From Gammaproteobacteria bacterium (GTDB lineage Bacteria > Pseudomonadota > Gammaproteobacteria > Burkholderiales > Rhodocyclaceae), in the NCBI GenBank assembly GCA_029289235.1, contig JARFTZ010000056.1:37721-101720 (forward strand): DNA of 64,000 nucleotides, given 5' to 3'. The notes below the pieces were generated by a model, which was not told the DNA's origin, searched no databases, and saw nothing but the letters and a program-made list of their open reading frames with translations. Numbering within the stretch: the stretch's first letter is position 1; every line of letters begins with the position of its first letter. Both the position numbers and the translations under genes were made by a program. Positions 1 through 8,861 of this stretch are shown here, in pieces.

Positions 1-1518
1 CAACTGGTGGTCAAGGAGCTGCCGCCGGGCGTCTCCAGCGCCAAGGTGCTCTCCGAAATCGGTGCGCTGATGAACCCGCAACCCAAACCGGGCAAGAAGG
101 CGATCGAACAATCTGCGGCGCAACTGAAGGCGCTGTTCGCCGCGCACCTTGAGCGCGCCCGCGACGAGTCGGGCAAGGACGACGACGTACGGCTCGTCTT
201 CGAGCCGGTCAGTTCCCGCCTCGACCGCGACGAATTCGTCGCTCTGCTGCTGGCGCACACCAGCCTGGAAACCACCGCGCCGATCAACCTCGTCGCCGTC
301 GGCCTCGACGGGCGGCCGTGCCAGAAGACGCTGGTCGAACTGGTCGGCGAATGGTGCCAGTTCCGCCTGACCACCGTGCGCCGGCGCAGCGAATTCCGCC
401 TCGCCAAGGCCAACGACCGCATCCACATCCTCGAAGGCCGGCACATCGTCTTCCTCAACATCGACGAGGTGATCCGCATCATCCGCGAGTCGGATGAGCC
501 GAAGCCGGCGCTGATGGCGCGTTTCAACCTCTCGGAACGGCAGGCCGACGACATCCTGGAAATCCGCCTGCGCCAGCTGGCCCGCCTCGAAGGCATCAAG
601 ATCGAGCAGGAACTGGAAAAGCTGCGCGCCGAGAAGGCGGAGCTGGAAAAGCTGCTTGGCAGCGACACGCTCATGCGCCGGCTGGTCGTCAAGGAAATCA
701 AGGCCGACGCCGCCAAGCATGGCGATGCGCGCCGCACGCTGATCGAAGCGGCGTCGATGGCCTCGCGCTCTGAAGTCGCCGCCGTCGCCGACGAGCCGGT
801 GACGTTGATCGTCTCGGAGAAAGGCTGGGCGCGCGTGCGCCAGGGCCACAACCTCGATCTCTCCGCCGTCGCCTACAAGGACGGCGACGGTCCCGGCGTG
901 AACCACGAGTGCCGCTCGGTCGATTCGCTGGTCATCCTCTCCAACGAAGGCCGCGCCTTCACCGTGCCGATCGCCGCGCTGCCCGACGGCCGCGGCATGG
1001 GCGCGCCGCTGCCCTCCTTCGTCGACATGGGCAACAGCCGCATCGCGCACGTGCTGGTCGGCAAGCCGGAAGACGAACTGCTCGTCGCCAAGACCTCCGG
1101 CTACGGCTTCATCTGCACCTACGGCGACCTCCTTTCGCGGCAGAAGGCCGGCAAGGCGTTCCTGACAGTGGAAGATGGCGCGACCATCCTGCCGCCGACG
1201 CGCGTAGTCGACGCGGACCACCTCGCCGCGCTCTCGGACGATGGCCGCCTGCTCGTCTTCCCGCTCGACCAGATGAAACGCCTGTCCGGCGGCAAGGGCG
1301 TGCAGATCATCGGCCTGAAAGGCAAGGAAACGCTGAAAGCGGCAATCGCCGTCAAGGGTCCGGTCGTCGCCATCAAGGGCGTCTTCCGCAATCGCCCGAA
1401 GGAACTCATTTCGGAAGAGAAGCACCTCGGCCAGCGCGCGCGGCGCGGCGCGGCGGTGGGGCTCGTCAACAATCCGGTGATCGAAGGCTCCCCCGCGGCC
1501 TCCGGCACGAAGGGCTGA
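1..1518 (+). CDS. parC: DNA topoisomerase IV subunit A, C-terminal part (5' end outside window)
   Basis: This is the C-terminal ~505 residues of a type IIA topoisomerase A subunit, which with ParE decatenates and relaxes DNA using ATP. The frame is already open at base 1 (Q-L-V-V-K-E-L-P-P-G), so the GTG used by the ORF track is not a start. Visible are the end of the breakage-reunion domain with its coiled coil (ERQADDILEIRLRQLARLEG) and then the beta-propeller C-terminal domain with repeated blades (for example SEKGWARVRQGHNLD and GKGVQIIGLKGKE). A GyrA-type CTD would carry a GyrA box and be longer, which favours ParC. The catalytic Tyr lies upstream, outside the window. rsuA follows after 4 bp, so the two are probably co-transcribed. 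Confidence 0.9.
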   Translation, partial: QLVVKELPPGVSSAKVLSEIGALMNPQPKPGKKAIEQSAAQLKALFAAHLERARDESGKDDDVRLVFEPVSSRLDRDEFVALLLAHTSLETTAPINLVAVGLDGRPCQKTLVELVGEWCQFRLTTVRRRSEFRLAKANDRIHILEGRHIVFLNIDEVIRIIRESDEPKPALMARFNLSERQADDILEIRLRQLARLEGIKIEQELEKLRAEKAELEKLLGSDTLMRRLVVKEIKADAAKHGDARRTLIEAASMASRSEVAAVADEPVTLIVSEKGWARVRQGHNLDLSAVAYKDGDGPGVNHECRSVDSLVILSNEGRAFTVPIAALPDGRGMGAPLPSFVDMGNSRIAHVLVGKPEDELLVAKTSGYGFICTYGDLLSRQKAGKAFLTVEDGATILPPTRVVDADHLAALSDDGRLLVFPLDQMKRLSGGKGVQIIGLKGKETLKAAIAVKGPVVAIKGVFRNRPKELISEEKHLGQRARRGAAVGLVNNPVIEGSPAASGTKG

Positions 1519-1522
1519 ACAC

Positions 1523-2239
1523 ATGGAACTGGAACGCCTGCTCCGCTCGCAAGGCTTCGGCAGCCGCGCCGACTGCCGGGCGCTGGTCCGTGCCGGCCGG
1601 GTGCGCTTCGGCGACGAAATCTGCGACGACCCGTTTCAGGAGGTCATCCCGGACGGACTGACTTTCAGCGTGGATGGCACGCCCTGGCTCTTTCGCCCAC
1701 AGGCTTACCTGGTCCTGCACAAGCCGGCGGACTACGAATGCTCGCACAAGCCGCGCTTTCACCCGAGTGTCTACTCGCTGCTGCCGAAACCGCTGGTGAC
1801 GCGCGGCGTGCAGGCCGTCGGCCGTCTTGACGAAGACACGACGGGACTGTTGCTGCTCTCCGACGACGGCCAGTTCATTCATCGCTGCACTTCGCCGAAA
1901 AAGCGCGTTGCCAAAATCTACGAGGTGACGACGAAACATCCGGTCGACGAGGCGCAAATCGCCGCCCTGCTCGGCGGCGTGCTGCTCAACGACGATCCGG
2001 AACCGGTCGCCGCGCTGGCGTGCGAGAAGATCGCCGACAACCTCCTGCGCCTGACGATCACCGAAGGAAAATACCATCAGGTCAAGCGGATGATCGCGGC
2101 CGTCAGCAACCGCGTCGAAGGGTTGCACCGTAGCGCCATCGGCGACTACGCACTCCCCGCCGATCTCAGGCCGGGCGAATGGCGCTGGCTGGAGGCAAGC
2201 GATCTCGCCCGGATCGAGACCCCGCTCGAAACCGCCTGA
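1523..2239 (+). CDS. rsuA: 16S rRNA pseudouridine(516) synthase
   Basis: RsuA-type pseudouridine synthase of 238 aa, the usual length, acting on the small-subunit rRNA. The N-terminus is an S4-like RNA-binding domain (MELERLLRSQGFGSRADCRALVRAGRV). The catalytic domain has the GRLDEDTTGLLLLSDDG motif, whose Asp in GRLD is the nucleophile, and the family signature GKYHQVKRM near the C-terminus. It starts 4 bp after the parC stop. The RsuA subfamily is preferred over RluB/E/F because of its length and the PADYECSHK segment. The specific target position is inferred from family knowledge. Confidence 0.88.
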   Translation: MELERLLRSQGFGSRADCRALVRAGRVRFGDEICDDPFQEVIPDGLTFSVDGTPWLFRPQAYLVLHKPADYECSHKPRFHPSVYSLLPKPLVTRGVQAVGRLDEDTTGLLLLSDDGQFIHRCTSPKKRVAKIYEVTTKHPVDEAQIAALLGGVLLNDDPEPVAALACEKIADNLLRLTITEGKYHQVKRMIAAVSNRVEGLHRSAIGDYALPADLRPGEWRWLEASDLARIETPLETA

Positions 2240-2248
2240 GACCAGCGC

Positions 2249-2695
2249 TCACTGCAGGCTGGCGACCAGCGCGGCCTCCTGCTTGTGCCAGCGCAGGGGC
2301 AGGATGTAGGCCTTGACGTTGCGTGGCACCTGGATAGCCTTGGCGTTGCCGGCGACGACGACGGGAACCGAGATCATGAAGTCCGGCCCGAACACGCGTC
2401 GGGCATTGCCGGAGATGGTATTGGCGACTTCGCCGACGAGATCGCTGAGGTTGTCGTCCGAGAGATCCGGTTCGCCGACGCGCAGCAGCAGGTTGCGCAG
2501 CAGGTCCCGGTGCGCGGTGAAATAGACGCAGCCGGGGCGGTTGCCGGAAATCCCGATGACGCCGGTGAAATCGTAGATCGGCAAGGCCGAGGGTTCGCCG
2601 AGGTACGGCGTGCCGAGATCGGGCAAACGGCCAGTCTGCCGCTCGAAATACTGATTGACGATCTCGACGAAGGCGCGCAGTTCCTGTTCTTCCAT
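2249..2695 (-). CDS. CheX-type CheY-P phosphatase / chemotaxis-like protein
   Basis: Protein of 148 aa resembling CheX/CheC-type phosphatases, which remove phosphate from phospho-CheY. The conserved helix E-x2-N is present (E89-V-A-N92, in GEVANTISGN), matching the acid-amide pair that CheX uses to position water at the response regulator aspartyl-phosphate. The ATG lies 1 bp after the stop of the CheY-like gene. The transcription order is kinase, CheY, CheX, so it probably resets that regulator. No methyl-accepting receptor, CheW or flagellar gene is nearby, which suggests a non-flagellar signalling role. Confidence 0.75.
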   Translation of the reverse strand: MEEQELRAFVEIVNQYFERQTGRLPDLGTPYLGEPSALPIYDFTGVIGISGNRPGCVYFTAHRDLLRNLLLRVGEPDLSDDNLSDLVGEVANTISGNARRVFGPDFMISVPVVVAGNAKAIQVPRNVKAYILPLRWHKQEAALVASLQ

Positions 2696-2696
2696 T

Positions 2697-3065
2697 TCAG
2701 TCGTCCCCCAGCAGTTCGTCCATCGCCTCGGTCAGGTCAGCCTCGGAAAACGGTTTGCAGAGAAAGCCCTGCGCGCCTTCCTTGAGCGCCTGAATGGCCG
2801 TGGCCTTGTCGGCCAGGGCGGAGACGACGAGGATATGCACCTGTGGATTCACTCGCCGCAGCGCGCGAATGCATTCCAGACCGTCCATGCGCGGCATGGT
2901 CAGATCCATCGTCACCACGTCCGGCCGGGCGGCGGAAAACTGGCGCACGGCCTCCTCGCCGTCGCCGGCGGTGGCCACGACGGCCATGTCATGCCGCGAC
3001 AGCGTGCGCGCGATCTTGCTGCGAATGATGTTCGAGTCATCGACGATCATCAGCTTGAGCCCCAT
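2697..3065 (-). CDS. CheY-like single-domain response regulator
   Basis: Stand-alone receiver domain of about 122 aa with no output domain. The acidic pair is in MIVDDSN, the phosphoacceptor Asp is in VVTMDLTMP (about residue 54) and the conserved Lys is in FLCKPFS (about residue 104). It probably receives phosphate from the adjacent CheA-like kinase and is dephosphorylated by the CheX-like protein. The ORF track opens at a GTG at 3068. The ATG at 3065 overlaps the kinase TGA by one base (TGATG), typical of coupled translation, and is preferred. Confidence 0.85.
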   Translation of the reverse strand: MGLKLMIVDDSNIIRSKIARTLSRHDMAVVATAGDGEEAVRQFSAARPDVVTMDLTMPRMDGLECIRALRRVNPQVHILVVSALADKATAIQALKEGAQGFLCKPFSEADLTEAMDELLGDD

Positions 3066-5218
3066 CACGCCGCCTCCCTGACCGGTTCGACTGTCTTCGC
3101 CGCGAGCGAAGGCTCGTTGCGCAGCGGAAGTTGCACGCGGAAATGGCAGTATTCGCCGCGGGTCGATCCGACCCGGATGCGCCCGCCGTGGCGCGAAACG
3201 ATCTCCTTAACCGCATCGAGGCCAACCCCACGCCCGGCATCCATGTCGGGCCGGTCGCATGTAGAAAAGCCCGGTTCGAAGATCATCGTCGTCAAGCGTC
3301 GTGCATCGAGCATTGCCGCCATTTCTGCGCTCATGCGCCCGGAAGCGATGGCGGCCTGCTTCACCTTGTCGAGATCGATGCCGGCCCCGTCGTCGCGGAA
3401 ACTCAGTTCGAGGAAACCGTCGCCCTGGTCGGAAACGTAGACCGACAGCCGCGCCGTTTCCGGTTTGCCCCGTTTGCGACGTTCCGCTGGCGGCTCGATG
3501 CCGTGGGCCAGCGCGTTGCGGACGAATTGATTGACGACGCTGTTCAGGGTTTCCCGCAGCATCGGCGAGAGCGTCCGGAGGTCAACGCCCTGATAGACCA
3601 GTTCGACCTTCTTGTGCAGCCGCTCTGCCAGTTGCTGCACGAAGCCGCTCCACTGCCGGACCAGAGGCTGTTGCGCCGACTCTCCGCCATCCGGCGCCGG
3701 CCGCGGCGGCTCGACGCAGACCACGCTGCGTACCTGGTTGATGCGCGTGATGATCTCCTGGATGGACTGGATCGCGGAAAAGAGTTCCTTGATGCGTACC
3801 GCGACCGGCAACAGATCCTCGCCCTTGCGCTGGGTACGCCCGCGCAACTCCTGCAACAACGTTTCCAGTCCGTGCAGCGTCTCGGTTGGCGTATCGAGTT
3901 GCAGTGCCGCCGCATCGCCTTTCAAGCGGTGGGCGATGCGCAGCATCGCGTCGATTTCGCTGCCAGCGACACCGTTTGCAGGATGGCTGTTCCGCAACAC
4001 CTCGTTGATCCGGTTCAGGCCGCTGCTCGCGTCGGCCAGAAACGCCTGGAGCAACTGCGGGTCGGCCTGCAGGACGTGTACCATCATCGCCATCTGATCC
4101 TGCACGCGACGCTCGCTTTCCTTGAGCTCCCTTTCCAGACGGACCTGGCGACTGATGTCGTTGGCCGTCACCAGCAAATGAGTCACCCTGGCGTTCCGCA
4201 TGACGCGGTTGAAGCGGATCTGGAGGCAGCGGGTATCGACGCCGCCGTCTTTGCGCACCGTGGCGATTTCGAGGCAATCGAGCGGATTCAGGCTGGCCAC
4301 CAGTTTCTCCTTGACATCGTGGCGGAGCAGCAACTCGATGTACTCCCTAGCGGTGTCGTAGGTCTTCGGAGAGACGGAGGGCCGCAGCAGTTCGAGAAAG
4401 TTCGCGCCCGGACGCACGTCGAATCCGAGCACTTTCGAAAGCGCCTGCGAGGTCTGCGAGCCCATGCGCAAGCGGTGGTCAAGCAGGAACAGCCCGTCCT
4501 GCGTGGTCCGGAAGATATCCTCGGTTTCCCGGTGCGCCTGTTCAACGCGGATCGAGAAGACCAGCCCCACCGCCAGCAAGAGGACGCCGACGACGCCGGC
4601 GCCGATGACCACGTAGTCCATCTGGCGCGACAACGCCAGCATCGGGTCGGCCGAACCGTAATCGATGCCGACGAACACGGCGCCGCGCGCGCCGTTGTCG
4701 AACGCCACCGGCAGGTACGTGGACATATGCCGCCGGTCGAACAGGGTGATCTGCCCGGAGTATTCCCGCCCCGCCTCCAGCGTCCTGGCGGCCTCCGAGG
4801 CCGGATCGAGCGCGGTGCCGATCGCCTGCTGCCCATCCGCTTTCTTCAGCGTCGTTGCGGCACGGACATAACGTCCATCCTTGTAGACAAACAAAGTTGC
4901 CACTGCCCGGCCTTCGGCGCTGAACGCGTCGAGCAAGCCATCACGCGTCAGTTCGGTGTCGCTCCATGCCTCGGGTCTGTTGCGAATTCCCTTGAGCGCG
5001 TGCGCCAAGGCGCCGGTCTGATTCTCAAGCGCCTTGTCGGTCAATTGGGGAATCATCGACAGCTTGATGAATGCCACGATGGCAACCACGACGAGTACCG
5101 CGCTGACACACGATGCCAGAAGCAATTTCGTCGCTACCGATTTCGATTTGAGCAGCATGCCGTTCGCCTCCCGGAAGATACGAATCGCATACTCCCAAAA
5201 CCGAATCATCTTGTGCAT
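3065..5218 (-). CDS. Membrane-bound CheA-like hybrid sensor kinase (Cache-like, PAS-like, Hpt, HATPase)
   Basis: Protein of 717 aa. TM1 is at about 31-53, followed by an extracytoplasmic Cache-like sensor domain (about 54-200), TM2 (about 202-223), a PAS-like domain (about 232-355) and a short coiled coil. An Hpt segment has phosphorylatable His430 in AHRLKGDA. The CheA-type ATPase domain has the N-box VRNALAHGIEPPAERRKRGK and G1 box DDGAGID. The kinase architecture is that of CheA (histidine on a separate Hpt domain) rather than a HisKA dimer domain, but the protein carries its own membrane sensor and has no CheW-like tail. It is the first gene of a kinase-CheY-CheX operon. A later start at M21 (MLLKSKSVATK) is possible. 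The ligand cannot be deduced. Confidence 0.82.
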   Translation of the reverse strand: MHKMIRFWEYAIRIFREANGMLLKSKSVATKLLLASCVSAVLVVVAIVAFIKLSMIPQLTDKALENQTGALAHALKGIRNRPEAWSDTELTRDGLLDAFSAEGRAVATLFVYKDGRYVRAATTLKKADGQQAIGTALDPASEAARTLEAGREYSGQITLFDRRHMSTYLPVAFDNGARGAVFVGIDYGSADPMLALSRQMDYVVIGAGVVGVLLLAVGLVFSIRVEQAHRETEDIFRTTQDGLFLLDHRLRMGSQTSQALSKVLGFDVRPGANFLELLRPSVSPKTYDTAREYIELLLRHDVKEKLVASLNPLDCLEIATVRKDGGVDTRCLQIRFNRVMRNARVTHLLVTANDISRQVRLERELKESERRVQDQMAMMVHVLQADPQLLQAFLADASSGLNRINEVLRNSHPANGVAGSEIDAMLRIAHRLKGDAAALQLDTPTETLHGLETLLQELRGRTQRKGEDLLPVAVRIKELFSAIQSIQEIITRINQVRSVVCVEPPRPAPDGGESAQQPLVRQWSGFVQQLAERLHKKVELVYQGVDLRTLSPMLRETLNSVVNQFVRNALAHGIEPPAERRKRGKPETARLSVYVSDQGDGFLELSFRDDGAGIDLDKVKQAAIASGRMSAEMAAMLDARRLTTMIFEPGFSTCDRPDMDAGRGVGLDAVKEIVSRHGGRIRVGSTRGEYCHFRVQLPLRNEPSLAAKTVEPVREAA

Positions 5219-5404
5219 CAGTAACTTCCGCCGTGAACCGCGGAAACTACGGAGTCATTACCGACCGACCGCCTCTCCCCGGTCGGAGAATCGTCCGGGA
5301 ACGGCGACACGCTGCAGAATCGGGGCCGCTTGCCCCCTGTTTTCATGCTAATCTTCGCGCGTTTTCAGGGGATCTACCGACCTCGTGCAGGCAGGGAGCA
5401 GGCA

Positions 5405-6508
5405 TTGAAAAAACAGTGGGTTCTGGAGTCCGTCGGCGCTGACGGCACCCGTTCCGATTTCGTCATTACGCAGCTGCCGTGCCGGATCGGGCGCAGCAAG
5501 GGGAATGACCTCGTGATTGCCAATCTCGGCCTGAGCCGGGACCAGGCGGTCATCGCCCGCGACATCACCGGCCAGCTCCGCCTCACCGACGAGAACAGCA
5601 CGAACGGAACCTTCGTCAATCGTCATCGGATCGACGGGTATTGCCTGCTCAAGGAGAACGACGTCATCCACTTCGCCAGCGCCGAGTTCAAGCTGTGTCG
5701 CCGGCTGCTGGACGAAGAAGACGCGCTCTCGTTCGACCAGATGCTGACCATGGTGATGCCGGCCGGGATGCCACTGTCCGAGCACTTTGCTCCGAACGAA
5801 GCGGAACTCGATGAATTGATCATGGGCCAGGGCATCTCCGGCGCAGCGCAACCGATCGTCGATGCCGTGTCCCGGCGTGTCGTCGCCTATGAACTGCTCG
5901 GGCGCGCCAACCATCCACGCCTGCCGGGCAGCCCGATCGAGCTTTTCGCCCTGGCGGAGGCACTCGACCGTGAAGAAGCCCTGAGCCAGGCCTTCCGCGA
6001 CTTCGGTGTCAGTCAGGCATCCCCGCGCCTGAACGGCAACACCCTGTTCATCAATGCCCACCCCAAGGAAACATTCAGCGCGGCCTTCCTCGCCTCACTG
6101 GAGCGCATCCGCAAAGCCTCGCCCACGCTCGACATCGTCGTGGAAATCCACGAATCCGCGGTCACCCGGATCGAAGAATTGCGCGAACTGGCCAACCGCC
6201 TGGAGGAACTCGGCATCCGCTTCGCCTACGACGATTTCGGCGCCGGGCAAGCACGCCTGCTCGAACTGGCCGATGTGCCGGCGCATTTCGTCAAGTTCGA
6301 CATGACGCTGATTCGCGGGCTGCACAATGCCAGCGAACGCAAGCGCAAGATCGTCCGCGACCTGGTACAGATGGTTCTCTCCATCGGATCGGTGCCGCTG
6401 GCCGAGGGCGTGGAGGACGAGGCCGAGGCGCAAGCCTGCCTCGACATGGGCTTCTGCCTGATCCAGGGCTACCTTACCGGCCGTCCGGTACCGGTAGACT
6501 CCCTGTAG
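5405..6508 (+). CDS. FHA-EAL domain protein, c-di-GMP phosphodiesterase-like
   Basis: FHA phosphothreonine-binding domain at the N-terminus (IGRSKGNDLVI, LGLSRDQAVI, STNGTFVN), then an EAL domain. The EAL signature is YELLGR rather than EAL. The Glu is retained, and so are the Asn (LFINAHP), EIHE, YDDFGAG, KFDMTLI, AEGVED and QGY elements, so c-di-GMP hydrolysis is plausible but not certain. In the FHA domain the usual SRxHA is SRDQA, so the conserved His is Gln. The TTG at 5405 is chosen because GGGAGCAGG sits just upstream and the longer ORF would put a hydrophobic stretch before the FHA fold. The gene is divergent from the CheA-like operon and its 3' end overlaps pepD by 35 bp. Confidence 0.75.
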   Translation: MKKQWVLESVGADGTRSDFVITQLPCRIGRSKGNDLVIANLGLSRDQAVIARDITGQLRLTDENSTNGTFVNRHRIDGYCLLKENDVIHFASAEFKLCRRLLDEEDALSFDQMLTMVMPAGMPLSEHFAPNEAELDELIMGQGISGAAQPIVDAVSRRVVAYELLGRANHPRLPGSPIELFALAEALDREEALSQAFRDFGVSQASPRLNGNTLFINAHPKETFSAAFLASLERIRKASPTLDIVVEIHESAVTRIEELRELANRLEELGIRFAYDDFGAGQARLLELADVPAHFVKFDMTLIRGLHNASERKRKIVRDLVQMVLSIGSVPLAEGVEDEAEAQACLDMGFCLIQGYLTGRPVPVDSL

Positions 6509-7961
6509 CGCAGGCGGCCAGGACGGCCCGCAGCAGCCGCCAGCAATCCCCCACCGAAGCCACCTCGACCGCTTCTCCCGGCGCATGCGCGCCACGGATC
6601 GTCGGCCCGAACGACACCATGTCCATGCCCGGATACTTGCCGCCGATCAGCCCGCATTCCAGCCCGGCGTGGATCACCTGTGTGGTCGCCTCGCCGCCGA
6701 ACTCCTGACGAAAAACGTCGCGACACAGCGCCAGCAACGACGATGCGGGATTTGGCGCCCAGCCCGGATAATGGCCCGACGGTTCCGCGGCGGTACAGGA
6801 AAGACCGAACAGACTGACGATCTGCTGGGCCAGATCGTCACCGGCACTATCGACCAGCGAACGGACCATGAAGTTGGCCGCACCCGCCGGCGGCTGAAGA
6901 TCGACAACGCCGAGGTTGACGGACGTTTCGACGACCCCGGGCACTGTCACGCTCATGCGCTGGAGGCCTTGCGGCGCAGCGTGCAGCGAGGCCAGCCAGG
7001 CGGCCTGGTCAGCTGGCGCCATCACCCGCTCGACGGTTGAGGAGGAAAACGACACGCTGACGTTGGCGTCCACCCCGGCCAACTCGCTGCGGAACGTCGC
7101 CTGCAGTTCGGCCAACAGTCCTTCCAGTTCCTGGAACACCTCGCCGGGGACAGCCAGCGTGGCGTGCGCTTCCCGCGGCAAGGCATTGCGCGCCGTTCCG
7201 CCGCAGAGCGTGGCAAGGCGCAACGGCCAGCGACGCTCGATCTCCCGCAGCACCCGCACCAGGAGCTTGATCGCACTGCCGCGCCCCTCGTGGATATTCA
7301 CTCCGGAGTGCCCGCCGCGCAGCCCGCGCACATCGATGCGCAGGCCGGCATGTCCGGCGGGAACGACATTCGGCACACCTGCGCGCGCGACATTCACATC
7401 AACCCCGCCTGCACAGCCGAGGTAGAACTGCCCCCACTCCTCGGTATCCAGATTGAGCAGCAACTGCCCCTGCAGAAGCTCCGGGGCGAGTCCCCGTGCG
7501 CCGCCCATGCCGCATTCCTCATCGACGGTGAACAGCGCCTCGAGCGGACCATGCACCAGAGAATCGTCTTCCAGCACAGCCAGCATCAGTGCCACGCCGA
7601 TACCGTTATCCGCACCGAGCGTGGTTTCCTCGGCGATCAGCCAGCCGTCTCGCAAGACGGGAACGATCGGATCGCGCGTGAAATCATGCGCCGTATCGCC
7701 GTTCTTCTGGCAAACCATGTCCAGATGCGACTGCAGGACGACACCGGGCGAAGCATCACAGCCCGCGCTCGCCGCTTTTCTCACGATCATGTTGCCCGCG
7801 GCATCGACGCTTGCGTCCAATCCCCGTTCTGCGGCCCAACGCCGCAGATGCTCGCGCAGGCCGGCTTCGCCCTTGGACGGCCGCGGAATCGCGCAAAGCG
7901 TCGCAAAATGCGTCCAGACGGCGGCGGGTTGAAGATCGTTGAAAACACTGGAAGTGGTCAT
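6474..7961 (-). CDS. pepD: Aminoacyl-histidine dipeptidase (Xaa-His dipeptidase, M20C)
   Basis: Cytosolic metallodipeptidase of 495 aa (E. coli PepD is about 485), cleaving Xaa-His and other dipeptides. Di-zinc motifs are QSHLDMV (H79, D81), GADNGIG (D118) and VDEECGMGG (E148/E149), in the order expected for M20 enzymes. Its lid domain (LRIDVRGLRGGHSGVNI) is of the PepD type. It is a single gene on the minus strand, and its stop lies inside the 3' end of the FHA-EAL gene (convergent overlap). Confidence 0.92.
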   Translation of the reverse strand: MTTSSVFNDLQPAAVWTHFATLCAIPRPSKGEAGLREHLRRWAAERGLDASVDAAGNMIVRKAASAGCDASPGVVLQSHLDMVCQKNGDTAHDFTRDPIVPVLRDGWLIAEETTLGADNGIGVALMLAVLEDDSLVHGPLEALFTVDEECGMGGARGLAPELLQGQLLLNLDTEEWGQFYLGCAGGVDVNVARAGVPNVVPAGHAGLRIDVRGLRGGHSGVNIHEGRGSAIKLLVRVLREIERRWPLRLATLCGGTARNALPREAHATLAVPGEVFQELEGLLAELQATFRSELAGVDANVSVSFSSSTVERVMAPADQAAWLASLHAAPQGLQRMSVTVPGVVETSVNLGVVDLQPPAGAANFMVRSLVDSAGDDLAQQIVSLFGLSCTAAEPSGHYPGWAPNPASSLLALCRDVFRQEFGGEATTQVIHAGLECGLIGGKYPGMDMVSFGPTIRGAHAPGEAVEVASVGDCWRLLRAVLAACATGSLPVPDGR

Positions 7962-8182
7962 ATCTCACCGGAGAAATCACAAGAACGAGGCACAGTCTAC
8001 CGCGTCCGAGGCCCCTCCTGACTACCCCCGACCTCACCGATTCACGTATCATTGCGCCTTCCGAGAGTTTCCGTCCCTTGCTGGAGACGTTCCCGCCCCC
8101 GGAGTATGTGGGCGCCACTCTCGCTCGTAGCCGCCTCGATCGCGGTTGCCATGTTGACCACAGAAATCCAGGAGTTTTGCTC

Positions 8183-8734
8183 GTGCTGCCCCGCCGTTAT
8201 CATCCCGCGATCCGTGCACTTCACTGGGCAATCGCGTTGCTCATCATTGCCGCCCTTTTTCTCGGCACCTTCGTCATGGCCCCCATGGACAACGCCGACC
8301 CCGGAAAAACCTTCGCCCTGCTCAAGCACATGGCTGCCGGCACCCTCATCTTCGCCCTTTGCGCCGCACGGATGTTCATCCGCCCGAAGACGAAGCGCCC
8401 CGCGCCGATGCTCTCCGGCATCGCCATCGCCGACAGCATCGTCCCGTTCGTGCATCGCATCTTCGACGTTCTGGTGCTGATCATGATCGGCAGCGGAATC
8501 GTCATGGCGATCAAGGCCGGTCTGCCGGAAATCCTGTTCAACAAGCGGGTGGTGCTGCCCGCCAGTTTCGACAGCGTTCCGCTGCATACGCTGCATGTCT
8601 TCACGGCCCGCGTGCTCGCCGCCATCGTCGCCCTGCACGTGGTCGGCGCCTTCTACCACCAGTTCATCCTGCGTGACGGCCTGCTCTCGCGCATGTCGCT
8701 CCCCTTCGGCAGACGGCAACCCGCAGCACGATAG
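8183..8734 (+). CDS. Cytochrome b561 family membrane protein
   Basis: Four-helix dihaem membrane cytochrome of the b561/CybB type, about 183 aa, expected to pass electrons between quinol and periplasmic partners. The N-terminus RYHPAIRALHWAIALLI carries the typical His of helix 1. Further haem His candidates are in LLKHMAAG, FVHRIFDV, LHTLHVFTA and ALHVVGAFYH. The GTG at 8183 is chosen because AGGAG lies 8 bases upstream and family members begin just before RYHP. The ORF track start at 8078 adds a non-homologous tail. A strong hairpin follows at 8767, but its U-tract faces the other strand. Confidence 0.85.
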   Translation: MLPRRYHPAIRALHWAIALLIIAALFLGTFVMAPMDNADPGKTFALLKHMAAGTLIFALCAARMFIRPKTKRPAPMLSGIAIADSIVPFVHRIFDVLVLIMIGSGIVMAIKAGLPEILFNKRVVLPASFDSVPLHTLHVFTARVLAAIVALHVVGAFYHQFILRDGLLSRMSLPFGRRQPAAR

Positions 8735-8760
8735 TCATCTCGAGCGTGCGCCTCCAGCGC

Positions 8761-8793
8761 AAAAAAAATCCCGAGCCGGTGTGGCTCGGGATT
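8761..8793 (-). terminator. Intrinsic terminator, minus strand
   Basis: Perfect 11-bp inverted repeat AATCCCGAGCC-5 nt-GGCTCGGGATT. On the minus strand it is followed by a run of eight T, a textbook Rho-independent terminator. On the plus strand the 3' side is GAAAG with no T-run, so it is not a good terminator for the upstream cytochrome b561 gene. No minus-strand protein gene lies upstream, which is why a small RNA is proposed. Confidence 0.7.
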
Positions 8794-8859
8794 GAAAGTC
8801 CCATCGTTGCGATGGGTCAGGGAGGGTCAAACATTGTCAGCGGAGACACTGAAACAATG
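8761..8859 (-). ncRNA. Candidate small RNA with intrinsic terminator (minus strand)
   Basis: Read on the minus strand, the cytochrome b561/DUF3014 gap shows three hairpins in a row. The first is CATTGT-TT-CAG pairing with CTG-ACAATG (8859-8832). The second is CCCATCG-CAA-CGATGGG (8816-8800). The third is an 11-bp perfect stem AATCCCGAGCC/GGCTCGGGATT followed by eight T. The unpaired linker GACCCTCCCTGACCC is C-rich and complementary to Shine-Dalgarno sequences. No ORF explains it. A sigma54-like element and a weaker sigma70 -10 lie just upstream on the same strand. Transcription has not been shown. Confidence 0.5.
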
Positions 8860-8861
8860 CA

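Noticed and set aside
3131-5224. 697-aa plus-strand ORF
   Set aside because: Lies entirely antisense to the CheA-like kinase, with composition of a GC-rich shadow frame and no domain features.
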